DNA from: Sphingomonas panni
GTDB lineage: Bacteria > Pseudomonadota > Alphaproteobacteria > Sphingomonadales > Sphingomonadaceae
Assembly (NCBI RefSeq): GCF_022664435.1
Contig: NZ_JAKREU010000002.1
Span: 62,001-126,000 of the forward strand
Direction: 5' to 3'
DNA: 64,000 nt
How positions within the stretch are numbered: position 1 is the stretch's first letter; every line of letters starts with the position of its first letter. Of the stretch, positions 44,327 to 52,602 are shown piece after piece. The notes beneath the pieces were generated by a model that saw only the letters and a list, made by a program, of their open reading frames with translations, searched no databases and had not been told where the DNA came from. A program made the translations under genes and the position numbers.

Positions 44327-45220
44327 TCAGGCGACGCCCGCGCCGCCGGTCACGCCATATACTTCGCCGGTGATGTAGCTGCCTTCCTGGCTGGCGAGCA
44401 GGACATAGACCGGCGCGATCTCGACCGGTTGCCCCGGACGGCCGAACTGGCTCTGCGACCCGAACTGCATCACCTTTTCCTGCGGCTGTCCGCCCGATGG
44501 TTGCAGCGGCGTCCAGAACGGGCCCGGCGCAACGACATTGGCGCGAATGCCCTTTTCGATCAGCTGCGCCGCCAGCGCCTTGGTATAGGCGACGATCCCG
44601 GCCTTGGTGGTGGCATAGTCGAGGAGGATCGCTGACGGATCATAGGCCTGTACCGACGCCGTCGTGATGACCGCTGCGCCGGTCGGCAGGTGCGGCACCG
44701 CCGCCTGCGCGATCCAGTGCATCGCGTACAGGTTCGTCTTCATCGTCCGGTCGAAATCCGCCGACGACACCTCCGCGACGCTGTCGCGGCTCTGCTGATG
44801 CCCGGCATTGATGACGAGGATGTCCAGGCCACCCAGCTGCTCGACCGCCTGTTCGACCATCGTCCGGCACCAGTTCTCGTCGGTGATGTCGCCCGGGAGG
44901 TCGACGGCGGTGCGCCCTTCCGCCGCAATCAGCTTGAGTACTTCCGCGGCATCTTCCCGCTCGGCCGGTAGATAGGAGATGGCGACATCCGCCCCTTCGC
45001 GCGCAAAGGCGATCGCCGCCGCGCGACCGATGCCGCTGTCGCCACCGGTCACCAGCGCCTTGCGCCCGACGAGCTTGCCGGCACCCTTGTAGCTGGTTTC
45101 GCCGTGATCGGGCACCGGGTCCATCTTCGCCGTCGATCCCGGCACCGGCTGCGGCTGCTCGGGAAAGGGCGGCTGCGGATATTGCGTACGGGGATCCTGC
45201 ATGGTCAGGCGATCGGTCAT
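44327..45220 (-). CDS. SDR oxidoreductase of the YghA/stress type
   Basis: A 297-residue SDR with the N-terminal extension typical of the YghA-like family (QDPRTQYPQPPFPEQPQP, then YKGAGKLVGRKALVTGGDSG). The Rossmann motif is TGGDSGIGRAAA, the catalytic Tyr and Lys are in LLDYATTKAGIVAYTKALA, and the C-terminus YITGEVYGVTGGAGVA is conserved. Of three successive ATG codons the last, at 45220, has GGAG six bases upstream. The frame is open far upstream on the same strand through the GH15 gene, which produced a spurious 580-residue frame. It lies 47 bases behind the GH15 gene and probably shares its transcript. Confidence 0.9.
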   Translation of the reverse strand: MTDRLTMQDPRTQYPQPPFPEQPQPVPGSTAKMDPVPDHGETSYKGAGKLVGRKALVTGGDSGIGRAAAIAFAREGADVAISYLPAEREDAAEVLKLIAAEGRTAVDLPGDITDENWCRTMVEQAVEQLGGLDILVINAGHQQSRDSVAEVSSADFDRTMKTNLYAMHWIAQAAVPHLPTGAAVITTASVQAYDPSAILLDYATTKAGIVAYTKALAAQLIEKGIRANVVAPGPFWTPLQPSGGQPQEKVMQFGSQSQFGRPGQPVEIAPVYVLLASQEGSYITGEVYGVTGGAGVA

Positions 45221-45267
45221 CATCATCTCCGGTGGGAAGGAAGTCCTGTAAACCATTGAAAGGCAAT

Positions 45268-47094
45268 TCAGTCGCAGGCTGCTTCGCCATTCAGGACGGA
45301 AAGCGCCATCACATGCGCCAGATGGCTCAGCCCCTGCGGCAGGTTGCCGAGGAACGCCCCGCTGTCGGGATCGATCATCTCCGCCAATATGCCGTGCCCG
45401 TGCGACAGCCCGTCGTTCAATCGGTCGAGCATCGATCGCGCTACCTCGCGCTGGTCGAGCAATGCCCTCGCCTCCACCATCCAGAACGAACAGGCGAGGA
45501 AACACCCCTCCTCCCGTGCCATGCCGGAATAGCGATAGTGGAACGCCCCGGCCCCCAGTTCGCGGTCGATCGCGTCGAGCGTCAGGCGCAGTCGTTCGGC
45601 GCCGTCGAACCCGAAACGGACCGCCAGTGCCAGCGAGGCGTCGATCTTGTCGCTGCCGGGAAACATCACGAACGCCTGCTGGCTGTCGGACCAGCATTCC
45701 GCCTCGATCCAGTCCTTGATCCGGTCCCGTTCGCGCTGCCAGCGTTCGCGACAGGTCGTCGGCAACTGCCCCTGGTCGGCCAGCTCCACCGCGCGCGCCA
45801 GCCCCTGCCAGCAGCTGATCTTCGACATGGTATAGTGCTGCTGTTCGGGAAGCTCCCAGATGCCAGCATCCGGCAGCCGCCAGCGGTCGGCGCACTCGTC
45901 GGCCAGCTGCGACAGGAACGCAGCGCTGGCACTGTCGAGGATATTGCCGTTGGCGACGAAGCACGACGCCGTCTCGAAGATATCGCCATAGACGCCGTGC
46001 TGCGCCTGATCGGTGGCGAGGTTGCCGGTGACCACCGGCCGCGAACCGCGATAGCCCGGCATCGCCCATTCGGTCACGCCGGGCACGATCCCGCCGTCGA
46101 GCCGGTAGCAGACGCGCGTGCCAGTATTGCGCAACTGGTTCAGCAGCCAGGTAAACGCCGCCTTGGCCTCCGCCTCCGCACCGGCGGTCAGGAACGCCTT
46201 GATCGTATAGCCGGCATCGCGAACCCAGGCGTAGCGATAATCGAAATTCTTCTCGCCGCCGATCCCTTCGGGCACCGAGGTCGTCGCCGCCGCCGCGATC
46301 GCCCCGGACGGCGAATAGAGCAGCAGCTTCAGCGCCAGCGCGCTGCGGAGGAAGGCGGGGCGGTCGTCACCAGCATAGGTAACCCCGGCGGACCAGTCGC
46401 GCCATTCCCGATCGGACACGTCGATGCGGGCGTCGATTTCCTCGATCGTCGGTGCGACCAGCGGCTCGTCCTGTCCGGCGACGATCGCGACCGTGCGCCG
46501 ATCGCCCGCCCGGACGACGATTTCGCCGGTGATGCCCTCGTCCGCCCAGCAACAGGTGATACGCGGATCATGGACGAACAGGCCCAGCACGCGCTCGACA
46601 TGGAAGACGGTGTGCCGCCCGATCGTCGAATGATAGGGATTGACGGTATCCCCCCGCCGCCCCGGCCGCATCGTCAGCGCGAACCGGACGGTCCCGTCCA
46701 GCCCCTCCACCCGGCGTGCCAGTTCGGCCCAGGGAAGGCGCCCGGCCGTCCCGCTATTGAGCGATTCGGTGAGCTTCGCCCGGCCATCGGCGGTGACGAA
46801 GATCGTCTCCAGCACGTTGCTGTCCTGGCGATATCGCCGTTCAACGGTGAACGGCACATCCGGCACCAGACTGAAGCGCCCACCGCCCTGCGCATCGAGC
46901 AGCCGGTCGAACAGCGGCGGGGAATCCAGGTTGGGAACGCACCACCAATCGATCGACCCGTCGCTGCCCGACAGCACCACCGACCTGCCATCGCCCAGCG
47001 CGCCATAGCATTCGAGGGGCAGATTGCCGTCGATGCGTTGCTGTGCCGTATCGGGCGAACTCGTTGCGATGCGCTCGATCAACGTTTTCAGCAT
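45268..47094 (-). CDS. GH15 family glucoamylase/trehalase-like enzyme
   Basis: A 608-residue (alpha/alpha)6-barrel enzyme. The N-terminal part has the diagnostic GALGDGRSVVLSGSDGSIDW and the PLFDRLLD segment; the catalytic domain has NFDYRYAWVRDAGYTIKAFL (general acid region near 280-300) and SCWQGLARAVELAD; the end has EMIDPDSGAFLGNLPQGLSH with the second Glu. Bacterial members act on maltose-type or trehalose-type alpha-glucans in the cytosol. No signal peptide. The genomic pairing with a YghA-like SDR is common in stress-related islands of sphingomonads, which suggests trehalose or glycogen turnover under stress. Confidence 0.9.
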   Translation of the reverse strand: MLKTLIERIATSSPDTAQQRIDGNLPLECYGALGDGRSVVLSGSDGSIDWWCVPNLDSPPLFDRLLDAQGGGRFSLVPDVPFTVERRYRQDSNVLETIFVTADGRAKLTESLNSGTAGRLPWAELARRVEGLDGTVRFALTMRPGRRGDTVNPYHSTIGRHTVFHVERVLGLFVHDPRITCCWADEGITGEIVVRAGDRRTVAIVAGQDEPLVAPTIEEIDARIDVSDREWRDWSAGVTYAGDDRPAFLRSALALKLLLYSPSGAIAAAATTSVPEGIGGEKNFDYRYAWVRDAGYTIKAFLTAGAEAEAKAAFTWLLNQLRNTGTRVCYRLDGGIVPGVTEWAMPGYRGSRPVVTGNLATDQAQHGVYGDIFETASCFVANGNILDSASAAFLSQLADECADRWRLPDAGIWELPEQQHYTMSKISCWQGLARAVELADQGQLPTTCRERWQRERDRIKDWIEAECWSDSQQAFVMFPGSDKIDASLALAVRFGFDGAERLRLTLDAIDRELGAGAFHYRYSGMAREEGCFLACSFWMVEARALLDQREVARSMLDRLNDGLSHGHGILAEMIDPDSGAFLGNLPQGLSHLAHVMALSVLNGEAACD

Positions 47095-47244
47095 CCGAAG
47101 GGACGGCCATGCTGCGCCCCGCGGCGGCTGCGTTCGTCGTCCGTCATATGCTGCTTCCTCATTGCGATGAGCAGCTACAATGTTTCTGATCCAGGTTGGT
47201 TCTGACCGACGGATTTATCCCGGCCAGTCGGAACGCTGCTGCAC

Positions 47245-47820
47245 CTAATTTCGGCGGGCCACGACCACCTGCCATCTCGATCGGTAACGGACGGCGCGTA
47301 GCTTCCACGTCACCCCGGTCAGGCTGAGGAACCGCGCCTGGATCCCGGCGGCGTGCTGCGCGAAGTCGTAATAGTCGACCCGGTGATGCGCGAGGACCAA
47401 CCGTCCGCCCGGACGCAGCGCTTCCGCAACGTTCAAGGCCACCGCACGCATCTGACGGGGCGACAAATAGTACAGCAGTTCCGCGATTACGACCGCGTCA
47501 TAGCGGACGCGCGGAAAACGTGCCGGCAGGGCGAGCTTGATCGCCCGGCTACGCGGCCAACTCGCGATGGCGCGAGCGGTCAGCCTCGTTCCCTCCGCAG
47601 TCCCCTCTGTCGCATCCAGCCGCAACGCGCGGCGCGCAATCGCGCGACTGTTCGACCCGTTACCGCTCGCCAGTTCGAGGACGCGACCGAGCGGCCCCGG
47701 CCCCAGTGCATGAAGGATGGCCGCGCGTTTCACCGCCTCGTCCCGGTTGGAGAAGGTGCGCCACGGATCGTCGTCGCCCGCGAACTTGTCCGCAAATCCG
47801 CTCAGATCGATCGTCCTCAT
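47245..47820 (-). CDS. NodS-like SAM-dependent methyltransferase
   Basis: A 191-residue class I methyltransferase. The SAM-binding motif is RVLELASGNGSNSRAIA and the acidic motif IAELLYYL, which matches the NodS-type N-methyltransferases of chitooligosaccharides (motif AEVLYYL). The start overlaps the end of the PIG-L deacetylase (ATGA). In similar genomes I recall PIG-L deacetylase and this methyltransferase occurring as a single fused protein, which supports a joint reaction: deacetylation of an N-acetyl sugar followed by methylation of the free amine. It is the last gene of the four-gene operon. Confidence 0.85.
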   Translation of the reverse strand: MRTIDLSGFADKFAGDDDPWRTFSNRDEAVKRAAILHALGPGPLGRVLELASGNGSNSRAIARRALRLDATEGTAEGTRLTARAIASWPRSRAIKLALPARFPRVRYDAVVIAELLYYLSPRQMRAVALNVAEALRPGGRLVLAHHRVDYYDFAQHAAGIQARFLSLTGVTWKLRAVRYRSRWQVVVARRN

Positions 47821-48470
47821 CCACGTTCCTCGACGAACCGTTCGACCGGATGCGCGAAAACCGCCAGTTCATGGCGGGCGATCGAGAAGCCGTGCGGATC
47901 ATCGCGTATCGCTCCCAATTGGCTGCGATGCGACCGGATCAGCGACCGCTTCGCCGCCGCCCCGCCGGGCAACGAAACGGTCCGGCAGCGCAGGGCGGAC
48001 CGCCGTTGCGGCGGCCATACCTGATAGGTCAGTCGGCGTCCGCCAAACCGGAAGTATCGCAGCGCCCGAGCGACTGCGCGATGATCGGGATGCGCGTCGG
48101 CATTGGCCGGACCGACCAGCAGGTCGACCTTTCCATGCCGTCGCAGTGCGCGATGCAGCGCCGCACGGCACCGGTCCGCTCCGGCAGATAACTGCCCGTC
48201 CGGGAGCCGCAGAAAGGTCACTGCTTCCCGCCGAACGCTCAGGCGGCAAAGCGCATGAAGACTTTCCCGCTCGCGGGTCGCCGTCAGCCGGGCGGGCGGC
48301 CATGCCACGCTATTCGGGTGCGATGCCGCGCCGTCGCTGACCACGATTACCGCCACCGCGCTACCCTGCCGCCGCAGCGCCGCGATCAACGCCGCCGCCC
48401 CGATTACCTCGTCATCGGGATGGGGCGCGACGACAACCGCCCGGCGAACATCGGTAATGCGCAACTTCAC
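47817..48470 (-). CDS. PIG-L family de-N-acetylase
   Basis: A 217-residue zinc deacetylase of the PIG-L/LmbE class. The metal motif VVAPHPDDEVIG (His, Asp, Asp) is at residues 13-24 and the second ligand set in NADAHPDHRAVARA near residue 125 (H-P-D-H). Substrates in the family are N-acetylglucosaminyl compounds such as GlcNAc-inositol. GTG is the start and overlaps the stop of the acyl-CoA-dehydrogenase-like gene (GTGA). Position between a glycosyltransferase and a methyltransferase suggests tailoring of an amino sugar. Confidence 0.9.
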   Translation of the reverse strand: MKLRITDVRRAVVVAPHPDDEVIGAAALIAALRRQGSAVAVIVVSDGAASHPNSVAWPPARLTATRERESLHALCRLSVRREAVTFLRLPDGQLSAGADRCRAALHRALRRHGKVDLLVGPANADAHPDHRAVARALRYFRFGGRRLTYQVWPPQRRSALRCRTVSLPGGAAAKRSLIRSHRSQLGAIRDDPHGFSIARHELAVFAHPVERFVEERG

Positions 48471-49462
48471 AGCGACGGGCTCAGCAGACCCGATTGCACT
48501 GCCCGCCCGACCCGAAGGCGCTGCGCATCGGGCACGGGCTGGCGCAGATAGACGGCGAGGTCGCTCAACTGCGCCGACAGCGGGTGCGTCAGAAACTGTC
48601 CGGCCAGCCCGACCGCCCCTTGCGCGATCGTGATCGCCTGCTCCGCCGCATCGGTGATCGACAGTCGCGCCGCCGCCACTCGTGCCAGCCGTGCTTCCTC
48701 CGTAGACGCATCGTCGAACCAGAGACGCGCAGTCCGCCGCACGATCGCAGCCGCCCTGTCGGCAAGTCCGAACAATTCGGCCAGCCGGGCCGACTGGAAC
48801 GGATCGTCGGCACGGCCGGTCTCGATCAGGTGCGTCCGGGTCCGGTCGAAAATACCGGCGATGCCGCCCGCATGGACCGCCACGAACCGCAATGCCCCGC
48901 CGCTGAACCAGGGTTCCCTAGCATAGGCGGCGGGCGGGCCGATGCGATCGCCGTCCTCGATCCGGGCATCGTGCCAGCGGACCTGATGGGTCTCCGACCG
49001 CTGCATCCCGGTGACACGCCACCAGTCGCGGTCGATCGCCGGCACCACCCGCGCGAGATCGAGCAGCAGGAGTTGGGGCCCGTCCGGTCCGTCGGCCGTG
49101 ACCAGCGCATGGCTCAGCACCCCGGCACCGGAGGCAAAGCTCTTTCCCCCGGACAGCCGCGCTCCGTCCAACCGGAGCGGTTCATCGGCAAGGCCCGCGT
49201 TCCAGACGCCCAGCGTCGCCCCCGCCGCGATTGCCTGCCGCAGCCGTTCGCACTGTTCGACCGTCGCATAACGCTGCACGATCTGCACCGCGTCGACATG
49301 CCCCTCCAGAAGCCGGCCGAGCGGCAGGTCGCGACGACCGCATTCGTACAGCACGCGCAGCAACGCCACGAACGCATCGGCCGTCGGCGGGTCGCCGGAC
49401 GGCGCGTCGGCCCATCCGGCGGCCGCGATGGCATTGCGCAGATCGGCTGCCATGCCGCTCAT
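48467..49462 (-). CDS. Acyl-CoA-dehydrogenase-like protein
   Basis: A 331-residue protein with the acyl-CoA dehydrogenase fold but clearly divergent. LGRLLEGHVDAVQIV and TLGVWNAG in the N-terminal domain, the flavin-domain segment LSGGKSFASGAG, and the C-terminal four-helix domain (TDAAEQAITIAQGAVGLAG, resembling the QxxGGxG region) are visible. No obvious catalytic Glu could be placed by eye, so it may oxidise an unusual substrate or bind FAD for another reaction. The ATG at 49462 overlaps the stop of the glycosyltransferase (ATGA). It is fixed between the GT2 and PIG-L genes in this operon. Confidence 0.8.
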   Translation of the reverse strand: MSGMAADLRNAIAAAGWADAPSGDPPTADAFVALLRVLYECGRRDLPLGRLLEGHVDAVQIVQRYATVEQCERLRQAIAAGATLGVWNAGLADEPLRLDGARLSGGKSFASGAGVLSHALVTADGPDGPQLLLLDLARVVPAIDRDWWRVTGMQRSETHQVRWHDARIEDGDRIGPPAAYAREPWFSGGALRFVAVHAGGIAGIFDRTRTHLIETGRADDPFQSARLAELFGLADRAAAIVRRTARLWFDDASTEEARLARVAAARLSITDAAEQAITIAQGAVGLAGQFLTHPLSAQLSDLAVYLRQPVPDAQRLRVGRAVQSGLLSPSL

Positions 49463-50493
49463 GCGGCGATCTCGCACCGCTGCTCTTCCAGTCCGGTCAG
49501 AATATCCTCCGCTTCGTCCAACGATACCAGTCCGTCATGAACGGTCGGGGGCGGGACGACCCGCATCGCGAACGCCTCCGCATTCGGACAATCCCGCGCC
49601 ACCCCCAACACATGATCGGCGGCCAATCCAAGCCGCTCGGCCAGAACCGTCCGCGTGCCGAGCTGGTCGATGCTCGCAAAGCTTTCCCGCGCACTCGCCT
49701 GCCCCCGCCATTGCCAGGACGATCCACGCGGATCGGCCATGCGCGGCCTGTCGCCCCGGTCCAACGACAGCAACAGCCCGGCAAGTCCGCCGACGCTTCG
49801 GCCCGAACGGCGCGAGGACGTCTCGACCACCATCGCCCCGTCCCGCCGCACCCGCAGACCGGCGCGGGCGGCATCGTCGAGCAGGCGGCCATCCTCTCCG
49901 CTCGGCAGGTGCAGGAAGCCGCCCATCGCGCGATAGGCGCTGGCCCGGATCGCCAGATTGGCTCCGCCGCCGAAATGATGCGTGTCCCGTGCCTCCCACG
50001 GCACCGGATCGATGGTCCGGCGATACCGGTGCAGCCGGTCGTAAAATTGTTCGATCCGCGTAGCCTGCGGATCGCCGACCGCGTCGGTGCGCACGATCCG
50101 TCCCGCAACGACGTCTGCCTCCGCAAGCGCCCGGCACCCTGCCAGCAACCAGTCGCGTCGCGGCAGGCTGTCGGCATCGGTGGTGAAGATCAGCCCGTCG
50201 CCGCCATCCAGTATCGCCAACCCCATCGCCACCGCGGCCGCTCGGGCCGCACCGGCATTCGGCCCGGCCGTCGCGCTGCCATGTGCAACCGACAGGCGGA
50301 AGGGCAATGTCGGACCGATCCGCTGCAACAGCACCGCACTGCCGTCCCGGCAGTCGTCGAGATACAGACAGACGTGCAGCAGCGTGCGATCCCCCGAAAG
50401 GTCGCCGACAGCGGTCAACAGCGCCGGCAGCAGCGCGGCCTCGTTTCGCGCCGGAATGCACAGCACCATGGGCAGATCGTGCGGCACATCCAT
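49459..50493 (-). CDS. Family 2 glycosyltransferase
   Basis: A 344-residue soluble GT-A enzyme. The nucleotide-sugar-binding start is MVLCIPARNEAALLPALL, the DxD equivalent FTTDADSLPRRDWL, followed by HHFGGGANLAIRASAYRAMGG and PSGEDGRLLD (the ED acceptor-side motif). No membrane helix is present, unlike polysaccharide synthases. It is the first gene of the four-gene operon. The start is uncertain between ATG 50493 (GGGAG nearly touching) and GTG 50487 (GGGAG seven bases away). The perfect FNR-type box lies about 110 bases upstream. Confidence 0.87.
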   Translation of the reverse strand: MDVPHDLPMVLCIPARNEAALLPALLTAVGDLSGDRTLLHVCLYLDDCRDGSAVLLQRIGPTLPFRLSVAHGSATAGPNAGAARAAAVAMGLAILDGGDGLIFTTDADSLPRRDWLLAGCRALAEADVVAGRIVRTDAVGDPQATRIEQFYDRLHRYRRTIDPVPWEARDTHHFGGGANLAIRASAYRAMGGFLHLPSGEDGRLLDDAARAGLRVRRDGAMVVETSSRRSGRSVGGLAGLLLSLDRGDRPRMADPRGSSWQWRGQASARESFASIDQLGTRTVLAERLGLAADHVLGVARDCPNAEAFAMRVVPPPTVHDGLVSLDEAEDILTGLEEQRCEIAA

Positions 50494-50807
50494 TCTCCCA
50501 TGCGACCCAGTACGAAAGAGTCGCGGATTTTCCGGCTTCCGGGATCGGGTGGTCCACCCCGTCAAACAGTCATCATGTAGGATAGCACGCAATATCATTC
50601 CTTGATCGATATCAATCGCCTATCGGCCGGTGGAAACGCTGGTCCTTGGCGGTCGCGGGCGAAACGCGAGAGGCGCGTCCGTTGCGAGAACGCCGGTGTA
50701 AGCCTCGCGCCCACCGGCCGCCCGCCGATTGTTCCGTAGACCGAACGAAATCGTATGCTATTGGAACGTGCAGGCTGGCGGAGTGCCTGCTTTTACGGGC
50801 CAAAACG
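50494..50807. other. Divergent promoter region of GT2 operon and HWE kinase
   Basis: About 315 bases with no gene supported. It contains the FNR/FixK box at 50602-50615. The frame open from 50646 in phase with the kinase has no ribosome site or family content and is not treated as part of it. Confidence 0.6.
50602..50615. promoter_or_regulatory. FNR/FixK-type box TTGATCGATATCAA
   Basis: A perfect dyad TTGAT-N4-ATCAA, the consensus for FNR, Anr and FixK regulators. It could activate either the glycosyltransferase operon or the kinase under low oxygen; the FixLJ pair at 28 kb would be the expected upstream sensor in this organism. Confidence 0.65.
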
Positions 50808-52580
50808 ATGCCGCACGCGAAGTCGCTACCAGCGCTCGATCAATTGCTGACCTGGTCGCTGGACCGGCCTGTCACCCGACCGGCACGGTATCTCATCGCG
50901 ACGCTCGTCATTGCCGTCGTGGCGGTATTCCGGGCGTCCGCGATCACCTCGATCCTGCCATGGCTCCTGTTCATCCCGCCCATCCTGCTCATCGCCCTGA
51001 TGCTGGGCCGCGGGCCAGGCATCTATGCCAGCGTCCTCGCCATGGTCGCCGCCGCAGCGTCGATCGGTCGCCCCGACAACGCGTTCTGGCTGACCGAGGT
51101 ACAATGGGTCGCAAGCGTCATCTTCCTGATGATCGCGCTCGGCGTCGCCCTGCTGGCCGCCGACGTGCGCGCGGCGTTCGAACGCGCTCGGCGCCTGACC
51201 GCAGAAAAGGACCACGCCCTCCAGCGACTGGCCGATCGCGAATCCTTTCTGACGAGTGTGCTGGCCAGCTCGACCGATTGCATCAAGATCCTCGATCTCG
51301 ACGCCCGCCTCACCTTCATGTCCGAAGGCGGCAAGGAGGTGATGGAGGTCAGCGATTTCAACGCGATCCATGGTTGCGCCTGGCCCGATTTCTGGGAAGG
51401 ACAGGGCAATGCGGACGCAAAGGCGGCCGTCGCCATGGCAAAGGCCGGCCAGAGCAGCAGCTTCATCGGCAAGGCATCGACGATGGCCGGCAACGAACGG
51501 TGGTGGCACGTCGCCGTCAGCCCGGTGGTCGGCACCGACGGCACCCCGTCGAGCATTCTGTCGGTCTCCCGCGACATTACCGCCATGCGCGCTGCCGAGG
51601 CGGAAAGCAGCCGGCTGACCCGGATCGTCGAGAACAGCAAGGATTTCATCGCCGTCATCGGGCTGGACGGATCGGTCTCGTTCGTGAACGACGCCGGACT
51701 GGCGATGGTCGGCGTCGACCGGTCGCAGGTGGCGTCGATGAACATCGCCGACTTCTTCGCGGCGGAAGACGCCGACGCGATCCATGCCGAGCTACTGCCG
51801 GCCGTCGATCGCGACGGCAGCTGGGCCGGCGAACGGCAGCTTCGCCATTGGCCCAGGGACGAAGCGATACCCGTCTTGTGCACCATCTTCCCCATCGTCG
51901 ATCCCGACGGCTCCGCCCTCGGCTATGCCACCGTCACGCGCGACAATCGCGGACAGCATCAGGCACGCCGGCAACAGGAATTGTTGAACGACGAACTCAG
52001 CCATCGCCTGAAGAACGTGATGGCCGTCGTACAGTCGGTGGCGTCGCAGACGCTTCGTCAGGCAACCGATCTGCGCTCGGCGAACGAGGCACTGGGTGCG
52101 CGCCTGACCGCGCTTTCGCAGGCGACCGATGTCCTGACGGCAAAATCGTGGATGGAGGCGGACCTGCACGAGGTCATCGGGCGGACGCTTGCCCCGCACG
52201 GCGTCGGTGATCGGCTCGACCTGCACGGTCCGGCTATCACCCTGAAGCCGCAGGTCACGATGGCATTTGCGCTGGCGCTGCACGAACTGGCGACCAATGC
52301 GTGCAAATACGGCGCGCTTTCGGTCGAAGTCGGTCGTGTCGCCCTGTCCTGGCAGATCTCGGACGGAGCGTCCGCTGAAGAACCTCGTTTCCAGTTGGAG
52401 TGGCGGGAAAAGGGTGGCCCTCCGGTGGCGCGGCCGGACCGCCACGGCTTCGGCTCCCGGATGATCGAACAGTCGCTCCGAGCCTATTTCCAGGGCGACG
52501 CACTGTTGGACTTCGAGCCGACGGGACTGATCTTCACGTTGAACGCGCCATTGGCCGAGGCTGGCCGGCTTCGCGATTGA
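50808..52580 (+). CDS. HWE-family PAS sensor histidine kinase
   Basis: A 590-residue membrane sensor. Residues 20-125 contain about four hydrophobic helices in a DUF4118 (KdpD-like) arrangement, followed by two PAS domains (about 145-265 and 270-390). The kinase core is of the HWE type: NDELSHRLKNVMAVVQSV with phospho-His399, the N-box ALHELATNACKYGAL, and the WxE motif in FQLEWREKGGPPV, with GFGSRMIEQSLRAYFQG at the end. HWE kinases take part in light, oxygen and general stress signalling in alphaproteobacteria. No response regulator is adjacent. The start at 50808 is the first ATG before the membrane region; its ribosome site is weak. Confidence 0.9.
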   Translation: MPHAKSLPALDQLLTWSLDRPVTRPARYLIATLVIAVVAVFRASAITSILPWLLFIPPILLIALMLGRGPGIYASVLAMVAAAASIGRPDNAFWLTEVQWVASVIFLMIALGVALLAADVRAAFERARRLTAEKDHALQRLADRESFLTSVLASSTDCIKILDLDARLTFMSEGGKEVMEVSDFNAIHGCAWPDFWEGQGNADAKAAVAMAKAGQSSSFIGKASTMAGNERWWHVAVSPVVGTDGTPSSILSVSRDITAMRAAEAESSRLTRIVENSKDFIAVIGLDGSVSFVNDAGLAMVGVDRSQVASMNIADFFAAEDADAIHAELLPAVDRDGSWAGERQLRHWPRDEAIPVLCTIFPIVDPDGSALGYATVTRDNRGQHQARRQQELLNDELSHRLKNVMAVVQSVASQTLRQATDLRSANEALGARLTALSQATDVLTAKSWMEADLHEVIGRTLAPHGVGDRLDLHGPAITLKPQVTMAFALALHELATNACKYGALSVEVGRVALSWQISDGASAEEPRFQLEWREKGGPPVARPDRHGFGSRMIEQSLRAYFQGDALLDFEPTGLIFTLNAPLAEAGRLRD

Positions 52581-52602
52581 CGCCGCCTGTCGTCGCCATG
52601 CG

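Noticed and set aside
44327..46069. Open frame of 580 codons covering the second SDR and part of the GH15 gene
   Set aside because: Only its last 297 codons carry SDR motifs; the rest is an out-of-frame reading of the GH15 gene on the same strand, and the ribosome site lies at 45220.
45232..47205. Long plus-strand frame of 657 codons antisense to GH15
   Set aside because: Arg- and His-rich shadow frame typical of GC-rich DNA, with no motifs; GH15 on the other strand has full family conservation. The same holds for long antisense frames at 6519-7979, 8233-10020, 10194-11708, 18827-20425 and 57509-59338.
50646..50807. N-terminal extension of the HWE kinase frame
   Set aside because: No ribosome site and Arg-rich low-plausibility sequence; the ATG at 50808 precedes the membrane region directly.
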